This document shows positions 33,572 through 41,211 of a DNA stretch of 41,211 nucleotides, piece after piece. The stretch comes from Caulobacterales bacterium RIFCSPHIGHO2_01_FULL_70_19. GTDB taxonomy: Bacteria > Pseudomonadota > Alphaproteobacteria > Caulobacterales > Caulobacteraceae. Every line of letters starts with the position of its first letter. The stretch's first letter is position 1. The translations under genes and the position numbers were made by a program. The notes under the pieces were generated by a model, which saw only the letters and a program-made list of their open reading frames with translations, had not been told where the DNA came from and did not search any database. The stretch covers positions 19,943-61,153 of the forward strand of contig MGLK01000014.1 of NCBI GenBank assembly GCA_001794825.1. The letters run 5' to 3'.

Positions 33572-35953
33572 ATGCCGCCGACCCGATCCGCCGCGTTCGA
33601 AGCCTGGGCCGCGGGCTACGGGGTCATCCGCCACGCGCCGGAGACCGTCGGCCGGATCGAGGCCCTCGCCGAGCGTCTGTGTCACCGCGACGAAGCCGGC
33701 CTCGACCGGTTTTACCGCTTGCTCGCCGCGGCCGACCGCCTGACCAGCGCCGGCATGTGGATGGTCGCCCACATGACCTATGCGCGGCGCGTCGACCTGA
33801 CGGGCGCCGACCTGCCGGCCGAGGCCTTCAAACCACGGCCGGAAGGTCATACCGGCGGCTCCCTCAACATGGTCCCGGCCTTCGTCGGCTATCTGGTCGC
33901 CAACGCGCTTTCTGGCGTCACCCGCTCCTGGGTGATGGGGCAGGGCCACTGCGTGGCCGCGATAGAGGCCGTCAACGCCCTGACCGGCGACGTCTCGCCG
34001 GCGCAGCGCGGTCGCTACGACCGCAGCGAGGAGGGGCTTTCCCGCCTGGTGGCCGACTTCTATTCCTACGCCATCGGGCCAGACGGTCGACCGGCGGTCC
34101 CGATCGGCAGCCATTCCGGCGCCAACACCGCCGGGGCGATCTCGGAGGGCGGCTACCTCGGGTTCGCCGAGGTCCAGTACGTCCACATGCCTCTGCCGGG
34201 CGAGAGTCTCGTCGCCTTCCTGAGCGACGGGGCCTTCGAGGAGCAGAGGGGCTCGGACTGGTCGCCCCGCTGGTGGCGCGCCGACGACTGCGGCCTGACG
34301 ATCCCGGTGATGATCCTCAATGGCCGCCGCATCGAGGAGCGTACGCAGATCGCCCAGGAAGGCGGCGCCGCCTGGCTGGCGGCGCACCTCCGCCTGAGCG
34401 GCTTCGATCCGTTTGTGGTGGACGGCCGCGATCCCGCCGCCATCGCCTGGGCCGTTCTCGAAGCCGAGGAGCGCCTGACCCGCTTCGCCGCCGACCCGTC
34501 TCGTCGGTATCCGGTGGCGATGCCCTATGTGATCGCTGAGACCGTCAAGGGCTTCGGCTTTCCAGGCGCGGGCACGAACCCGGCGCACAATCTTCCGCTG
34601 GCGGCCACGCCCCGCGACGACAGGGTTGCGCGCGAGGCCTTTCATGACGCGGCCCGGGTTCTGTTCGTGCCGCCCGCCGTTCTGGAAGACGCCGTCGGCG
34701 CGCTGGCCACCCACGAGGCGCAAGGCCGCTCCCTGGAGAGCCGGCATCCGGCCGCAGTGCGCCATCCGCCCGCCCCGATCCTGCCCCAGCCGAGCTGGGC
34801 CCAGCCGGACGCCGCGCCGGGCTGCGCCATGGAGGCGATCGACGGCTGGTTCGTGGAACTTGTGGAAGCGAACCCGGCCCTGCGCGTGCGGGTGGGCAAT
34901 CCCGACGAACTGCGCAGCAATCACATGGGGCGGACGCTCGAGCGTCTCCGCCACCGCGTCAACACGCCCGAACGCGGAACGCACGAAGCAGTCGCCGGCG
35001 GCGTCATCACCGCCCTTAACGAGGAGGCGGTGGCCGGCGCGGCCCTCGGCAACAAAGGCGGGCTGAACCTGATCGTCAGCTACGAGGCGTTCGCGATGAA
35101 GATGCTCGGCGGCCTGCGCCAGGAGATCATCTTCGCCCGGCATCAGCGCGAACTCGACCAGGGGCCGGGGTGGATCTCCGTGCCCCTGATCGTAACCTCC
35201 CACACCTGGGAGAACGCCAAGAATGAGCAGTCGCACCAGGATCCCACGATCGGCGAGGCGCTGCTGGGCGAGATGTCGGACGCCGCCCGGGTGCTGTTCC
35301 CGGTCGACGCGAACAGCGCCGTCGCCGCCCTTAAGGACGTCTATGGCCGCCGCGGCCAGATCGCCTGCGTGGTGGCGCCCAAGCGGGCCATGACGCACCG
35401 TTTCACCGGCGCCGAGGCGGAGGCGCTGGTCCGGACGGGCGCGGCCCATCTCGCCGGCGACCCGCGCGAGGCCGAGATCCAGTTCGTCGCCATCGGCGCC
35501 TACCAGGCCGAGGAAGCGCTGAAGGCGGCCGAGCGGCTGCAGGCGCGCGGGCGCCAGGCCTGCGTCACCGCTCTGATCGAGCCGGGCCGCTTCCGCGCGC
35601 CCCGGGATCCGCTCGAGGCCGCGCAGACGGTCGATGATGCGAGGCTGGCCGAGTTCTTCCCCCCGTCGCTGCCGCGTGTGATCCTCAGCCACACCCGGCC
35701 CGAGCCGATGCTGGGCCTGCTGCGCCGCCTGGACGGCGGACCAGGCTCGACCACGGCGCTGGGCTACATCAGCCGCGGCGGAACGCTCGATGTCGCCGGC
35801 CTGCTGTTCGCCAACCGCTGCACTTGGGCGCACGCCGTGGACGCGGCGGCTGGCCTGTGCGGCTGGGCGCGGGACGATCTGTTCACGGGCCCGGAGCGGG
35901 CCGCCCTCGACGGGCGCGGCGATCCGGCCGCCCTTTCGACCATGGAGACCTGA
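33572..35953 (+). CDS. Divergent phosphoketolase-family TPP enzyme
   Basis: The 793-aa protein aligns by eye with xylulose-5-phosphate/fructose-6-phosphate phosphoketolase along its length: SHSGANTAGAISEGGYLGF, the TPP segment SDGAFEEQ to MILNGRRI, SYEAFAMKMLGGL, and TSHTWENAKNEQSHQDPT followed by LFPVDANS. N-terminal motifs differ, with GHTGGSLN for GHWGTTPG and GQGHCVAA for GPGHGGPA, and SDG replaces GDG. Related proteins are sometimes labelled xylulose-5-phosphate 3-epimerase in databases, as I recall, so the reaction should stay open: cleavage of a pentulose phosphate to acetyl phosphate, or another TPP reaction. The nuclease gene follows after 2 bp. Confidence 0.8.
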   Translation: MPPTRSAAFEAWAAGYGVIRHAPETVGRIEALAERLCHRDEAGLDRFYRLLAAADRLTSAGMWMVAHMTYARRVDLTGADLPAEAFKPRPEGHTGGSLNMVPAFVGYLVANALSGVTRSWVMGQGHCVAAIEAVNALTGDVSPAQRGRYDRSEEGLSRLVADFYSYAIGPDGRPAVPIGSHSGANTAGAISEGGYLGFAEVQYVHMPLPGESLVAFLSDGAFEEQRGSDWSPRWWRADDCGLTIPVMILNGRRIEERTQIAQEGGAAWLAAHLRLSGFDPFVVDGRDPAAIAWAVLEAEERLTRFAADPSRRYPVAMPYVIAETVKGFGFPGAGTNPAHNLPLAATPRDDRVAREAFHDAARVLFVPPAVLEDAVGALATHEAQGRSLESRHPAAVRHPPAPILPQPSWAQPDAAPGCAMEAIDGWFVELVEANPALRVRVGNPDELRSNHMGRTLERLRHRVNTPERGTHEAVAGGVITALNEEAVAGAALGNKGGLNLIVSYEAFAMKMLGGLRQEIIFARHQRELDQGPGWISVPLIVTSHTWENAKNEQSHQDPTIGEALLGEMSDAARVLFPVDANSAVAALKDVYGRRGQIACVVAPKRAMTHRFTGAEAEALVRTGAAHLAGDPREAEIQFVAIGAYQAEEALKAAERLQARGRQACVTALIEPGRFRAPRDPLEAAQTVDDARLAEFFPPSLPRVILSHTRPEPMLGLLRRLDGGPGSTTALGYISRGGTLDVAGLLFANRCTWAHAVDAAAGLCGWARDDLFTGPERAALDGRGDPAALSTMET

Positions 35954-35955
35954 AG

Positions 35956-37310
<1,355 letters not shown>

Positions 37311-37314
<4 letters not shown>

Positions 37315-38828
37315 CCGGGTTGGCCGATCGCGCGCCGACGCTGAAAGCCCGCCGGCTGCGGCTGCATACGCAGCACGAGCCGGTGGTGATCATGCGGAGC
37401 GACTGCCACGTCTGCCGCTCCGAGGGCCTGGCCGCCCGATCGCAGGTGCTGCTCGCAGCGGGGGACAGGGCGGTCCAGGCGACCCTCTTCCAGGTCGATG
37501 GCGACGCCTTGCTGGCTCCGGACGAAGCGGCCCTGTCGGAGGCGGCCTGGACGCTGCTGGGCGTTCAGGAGGGCGATCCCATCCACGTCAGCCATCCGCC
37601 GACGCTGGAGTCGCTATCGAGTGTTCGCCGGCGCATCCACGGCCATCGCCTCGACGCGGAGGCCATGGCCGGGATCGTGCGCGACGTCGTCGCCGGCCGC
37701 TACAGCGAAATCCACCTTTCGGCCTTCCTGACCGCGACCGCGGCCTGGCCGCTTGATGGCGACGAGACCTCCCACCTGACCCAAGCGATGATCGAGGCCG
37801 GAGACCGGCTGTCGTGGAACGCTCCGATTGTGGTCGACAAGCACTCGATCGGCGGCCTTCCGGGCAATCGCACTACGCCGATCGTCGTCGCCATCGTGGC
37901 GGCCCTCGGCCTGACCATGCCGAAGACCTCGTCGCGCGCCATCACCTCGCCGGCGGGCACGGCCGACACGATGGAAACCCTGACCAAGGTCGATCTCGAC
38001 ATTCCGGCGATGCGCCGGGTGGTGGAAGCCGAAGGGGGATGCCTGGCCTGGGGCGGCGCGGTCCGTCTCAGTCCGGCGGACGACATCTTCATCCGCGTCG
38101 AGCGGGTGCTGGACATCGACACCGAAGGCCAGCTGATCGCCTCGGTGCTGTCAAAGAAGATCGCGGCGGGTTCCACCCACGTCGTTCTCGACATCCCGGT
38201 CGGCCCGACCGCCAAAGTCCGGAGCGAGGAAGCGGGCCGCGCCCTGGGCGAGCGCCTGGTCGAGACCGCCTCGCGGTTCGGCCTCACGGCCGTCTGCCTG
38301 CAGAGCGACGGCTCCCAACCGGTCGGGCGGGGCGTGGGACCGGCGCTGGAGGCGCTGGATGTTCTCGCGGTCCTGCAGAACGATCCAGACGCGCCCGACG
38401 ACCTGCGGCGCCGGGCTTGCACCCTGGCCGGCGCCGTGCTGGAGCTGGCGGGCGCCGTGGCCGAAGGCGACGGCTTCGGAGCCGCCGCGCAAGCGCTCGC
38501 CGACGGGCGCGCATGGTCGAAGTTCCAGCGGATCTGTGAGGCCCAGGGCGGGCTGCGGGTTCCGCCTGCCGCCGCCCTCCGGCGGCCGCTTGCGGCGACC
38601 CGCTCCGGCCGCGTCGTCCACATCAACAACCGCAAGGTCGCCCGGTTGGCGAAGCTCGCCGGCGCGCCGGACGCCAAGGCGGCGGGGCTGGCGGTGGAGG
38701 TTCGCCTTGGCCAGGAGATCGCGGCTGGGGACCCCTTGCTGACGGTCCATGCCCAGACGCCGGGCGAGCTCGCCTACGCCCTGGACTACGCCGCGGCGAA
38801 CCTGGATCTCGTGGAGATCGAGGCCTGA
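37311..38828 (+). CDS. Archaeal-type AMP phosphorylase / thymidine phosphorylase family protein
   Basis: From a TTG start overlapping the nuclease stop (TTGA), with AAGGACAGG upstream, the protein is 505 aa, the length of archaeal AMP phosphorylases and about 65 aa longer than bacterial DeoA. It has the extra N-terminal domain of that subfamily, then KHSIGGLPGNRTTP at residue 177, PKTSSRAITSPAGTADTME, GGCLAWGGAVRLSPADDIF, KKIAAGSTHVVLDIPVGP and DGSQPVGRGVGPALEA. Archaeal members turn NMP plus phosphate into base plus ribose 1,5-bisphosphate. Whether this one uses NMPs or nucleosides is inferred from subfamily only. Confidence 0.85.
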
Positions 38829-38836
38829 CGGCGGAG

Positions 38837-39139
38837 CTAGACCGTCAACCAGACGAGGGCCAGGTAGCTCGCCAAGGGGAGGATCGCCGCCCAGCAGCCC
38901 CAGTAGAGCGCCTCTTCCCACCACGCGGCCGGCCGATCTGCGTCCAGCCTGCGCCGGGCCGTCATCGCCCCGAGATGGGCGAACAGGCCGACGGCGAACG
39001 GCTGGGCCGCGGCGGTCTTCAGAACGCCCGCCGCCAGCGCGCCCAAGCCGAGGCCGGCGGTCGCCGCGCCGACAACCGAGAGGGTGTCGAGGGCCTTCGC
39101 CCGCCGGGCCAGGGCGACGTCAGGCGCTGGCTTGGCCAT
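38837..39139 (-). CDS. Small membrane protein coupled to the P-type ATPase
   Basis: The 100-aa protein has a short cytoplasmic N-terminus ([17 protein letters not shown]) and three hydrophobic stretches suggesting three membrane helices. I chose the ATG with GGAG 7 bp upstream, which overlaps the ATPase stop by 20 bp; a start at 39178 is possible but has no ribosome site. No family is recognised. It could be an accessory subunit of the ATPase. Confidence 0.68.
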   Translation of the reverse strand: MAKPAPDVALARRAKALDTLSVVGAATAGLGLGALAAGVLKTAAAQPFAVGLFAHLGAMTARRRLDADRPAAWWEEALYWGCWAAILPLASYLALVWLTV

Positions 39140-41211
39140 GGGCCGCTCCGTCTTGATGCGGATGTCCCTGGCGGACATGCGCCCGGGGCCCGAGCCGCGT
39201 CCGCTTCAGCAACAGGGCGTTGATGGCGACCAGGGCCGAACTGCCGGACATGGCCAAGGCGGCGATCTCCGGACTGAGGGTGAACGGATAGAAGACGCCG
39301 GCCGCCAACGGGAAGGCGATGACATTGTAGCCGACGGCCCACCAGAGGTTCTGGTGCATCTTGCGCAGGGTGGCGCGGGAGAGGGCGATCGCCTTGACCA
39401 CGTCGGCCGGGTCGGAGCGCATCAGCACGACATCGGCGCTCTCGATCGCCACATCTGTCCCCGCGCCGATGGCGAAGCCGACGTCGGCCTGGGTGAGGGC
39501 CGGCGCATCGTTGACGCCGTCGCCGACCATGCCGACCTTGTTTCCTTCGTCCTGCAGCGCCTTGACCTTCGCGGCCTTGTCGCCCGGCAGTACCTCGGCC
39601 AGGACGATGTCGATCCCCAATTCATCGGCGATGCGTTTGGCGGTGCCGAGGTTGTCGCCGGTCATCATCGCCACCTTGACCCCCAGCGCCTGGAGCGCCT
39701 CGATCGTCTGACGCGCGGTGGGACGCACGGCGTCGGCGACGGCGATCAGGCCGATGATCCGACCCTCCTCGGCGATATGGACGACGGTGCGGCCGGCGCC
39801 CTGCAAGCGCTCGGACTCGGCGGCGAGATCGCCGAGATCGACGCCGTGCTCGGCCATCAGGATGCGGTTGCCAGACAGCAGCTGACGGCCCTCGACGGTC
39901 GCCATCAGGCCCTTGCCGCCGAAGGACTGGAAGTCCGTGGCGACCGCCACCGGCAGACCCGCGGCGCGCTCGCGCACCGCCTTGGCGATGTGATGCTCGG
40001 AGCCTTGCTCGATGGCGATGGCCCGGGTGAGCAGGGCCGTCTCGTCGAGCCCGGCGGCGGGCACGACCTGCACCACCTTCGGCGCGCCCATGGTCAGAGT
40101 GCCGGTCTTGTCGAAGACCACGACATCCAGCTTGACCGACTCCTCGAGGGCCGCGGCGTCCTTGATGAGGATTCCGTTCTGGGCCCCGAGGCCGGTGCCA
40201 ACCATGACCGCCATGGGGGTGGCGAGGCCCAAGGCGTCCGGGCAGGCGATAACGAAGACGGTGATCGTCAGGGTCATGGCGAACAGCAGCGACTGGCCGA
40301 TCACCCAGAACCAGATGGAGAAGGTCAGGAGGCCGATGACGATCGCCGCCAGCACCAGCCATTGCGACGCGCGATCGGCGAGCAACTGGGCCGGGGCCTT
40401 GGAGTTCTGGGCCTCCTGGACCAGTTTGACGATCTGGGCGAGGGCGGTGTCCGCCCCGATCCGGGTGGCGCGATAGCGAAACGCCCCGGCGCCGTTGATC
40501 GAGCCGCCGACCACGGTGTCGCCGACCGCCTTGGCGACGGGCAGGGATTCTCCGGTCAGCATGGACTCGTCGATGTCCGAACGGCCGTCCTCGATGGTCC
40601 CGTCGACGGGGATCCTGCCGCCGGGCCGCACGATGACCTCGTCGCCGACGATCACTGCCGAGGTCGCGATTTCGATCTCGACTCCGTTCCGCCGCACCCG
40701 GGCCGTCGGCGGCGCGAGGTCCATCAGATGGCGGATGGCCTCGGATGCGCCGGCCCTCGCCCGCATCTCAAGCCAATGGCCGAGCAGGATGAACACCAGC
40801 AGCAGGGCGGAGGCTTCATAGAACTGGGGCGCGTCGTAGAAGAAGGTCGAGCCGATGCTGAAGAGATAGCCCGTGCCCACGCTGAGCAGGACGAGGACGG
40901 CCATGTTGAGGGCGCCGCGGCGCAGCGCCCGAACTGCCGCCACGAAGAAGGGCCAACCCGGATAAAGGATCGCGGCGCTGGCGAGCACGAACAAAGTCGG
41001 CTCGAGCGGCAGGCCGAAGGGCGGCTCCATCTTCATGAAGTCCATGCCCATGGGGGCCAGGAAGAAGATCGGGATCGTGAACAGCAGGCTGATCAGGAAG
41101 CGATTGCGCATGTCCCGCGCCATCGTCTGCATGTCGGCGCCGGGGCCGTGACCCATATCGTCATGGGCCGAGTGGGCGTCGCCGCCCTTCGCCGTCCGGG
41201 GTCCGTGCGCG
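39120..41211 (-). CDS. P1B-type heavy-metal ATPase with a CPD motif (5' end beyond window)
   Basis: The frame is still open at the right edge and its His/Met-rich stretch ([17 protein letters not shown]) continues off the window; the ATG at 41156 is internal. Visible parts are the A-domain TGES loop ([11 protein letters not shown]), the phosphorylation motif [15 protein letters not shown], and copper-type helix 7 and 8 motifs N-x6-YN-x4-P and M-x2-SS. Two landmarks deviate. The helix 6 metal motif is CPD (codons 40236-40244) instead of CPC or CPH, and the usual SEHP of the nucleotide domain reads SEHH. Copper export is likely from context and helices 7-8, but the metal is uncertain. Confidence 0.92.
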   Translation of the reverse strand, partial: AHGPRTAKGGDAHSAHDDMGHGPGADMQTMARDMRNRFLISLLFTIPIFFLAPMGMDFMKMEPPFGLPLEPTLFVLASAAILYPGWPFFVAAVRALRRGALNMAVLVLLSVGTGYLFSIGSTFFYDAPQFYEASALLLVFILLGHWLEMRARAGASEAIRHLMDLAPPTARVRRNGVEIEIATSAVIVGDEVIVRPGGRIPVDGTIEDGRSDIDESMLTGESLPVAKAVGDTVVGGSINGAGAFRYRATRIGADTALAQIVKLVQEAQNSKAPAQLLADRASQWLVLAAIVIGLLTFSIWFWVIGQSLLFAMTLTITVFVIACPDALGLATPMAVMVGTGLGAQNGILIKDAAALEESVKLDVVVFDKTGTLTMGAPKVVQVVPAAGLDETALLTRAIAIEQGSEHHIAKAVRERAAGLPVAVATDFQSFGGKGLMATVEGRQLLSGNRILMAEHGVDLGDLAAESERLQGAGRTVVHIAEEGRIIGLIAVADAVRPTARQTIEALQALGVKVAMMTGDNLGTAKRIADELGIDIVLAEVLPGDKAAKVKALQDEGNKVGMVGDGVNDAPALTQADVGFAIGAGTDVAIESADVVLMRSDPADVVKAIALSRATLRKMHQNLWWAVGYNVIAFPLAAGVFYPFTLSPEIAALAMSGSSALVAINALLLKRTRLGPRAHVRQGHPHQDGAAHGQASA

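Overview
The window is very GC-rich (by eye around 70%), densely packed and free of transposons, tRNA or rRNA genes. Gene content (lasso-peptide genes of proteobacterial type with their own isopeptidase, STN-type TonB receptor/FecR/ECF trios, FixK/FNR-type boxes, a CnrX-family sensor, CopAB and CusCBA) points to an alphaproteobacterium, most likely of the Caulobacterales (Caulobacter/Phenylobacterium/Brevundimonas-like). That placement is an inference from gene content and composition; no marker gene is present.

Region 1 (1-9324) is a lasso-peptide locus. A fused RRE/leader peptidase (B) and a lasso cyclase (C) are coupled by ATGA overlaps on the + strand; the precursor gene must lie just left of the window. 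Facing them is a minus-strand operon in the order ECF sigma factor, FecR-type anti-sigma regulator, STN-type TonB-dependent receptor, lasso isopeptidase. There is no ABC exporter. The cyclase and isopeptidase genes converge and overlap by 282 bp.

Region 2 (9325-27017) is a copper (and possibly silver) resistance island. It has a small LuxR-type HTH protein, two DUF305 proteins, a minus-strand operon (DUF2231, acyltransferase, DUF4440-like, DUF411, PepSY), a CnrY/CnrX/CnrH-like trans-envelope signalling system, copA-copB-lipoprotein-copC, and a Cys/Met-rich exported protein followed by cusC-cusB-cusA. One bipartite element, GAGGG-N13-GCGCGTA, occurs upstream of four transcription units: both sides of the divergent cnr-like intergenic region, copA, and the cus operon. 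I propose it as the promoter of the CnrH-like sigma factor, which would make this an autoregulated envelope-stress regulon.

Region 3 (27018-38828) has a different logic. Three near-identical FixK/FNR-type boxes (TTGATCC-NN-CGCAA) precede a YbhGFSR-like ABC efflux operon, a PRPP-synthetase-family gene, and a small exported protein followed by an operon of a divergent phosphoketolase-family TPP enzyme, a beta-CASP metallo-beta-lactamase nuclease and an archaeal-type AMP phosphorylase homologue. Read together, the last genes could form a low-oxygen route from RNA through nucleotides to pentose phosphates and acyl phosphate. This is the most intriguing candidate for an undescribed system here.

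Region 4 (38837-41211, minus strand) has a small membrane protein and a P1B-type metal ATPase, cut by the right edge, whose transmembrane metal motif reads CPD rather than CPC or CPH.
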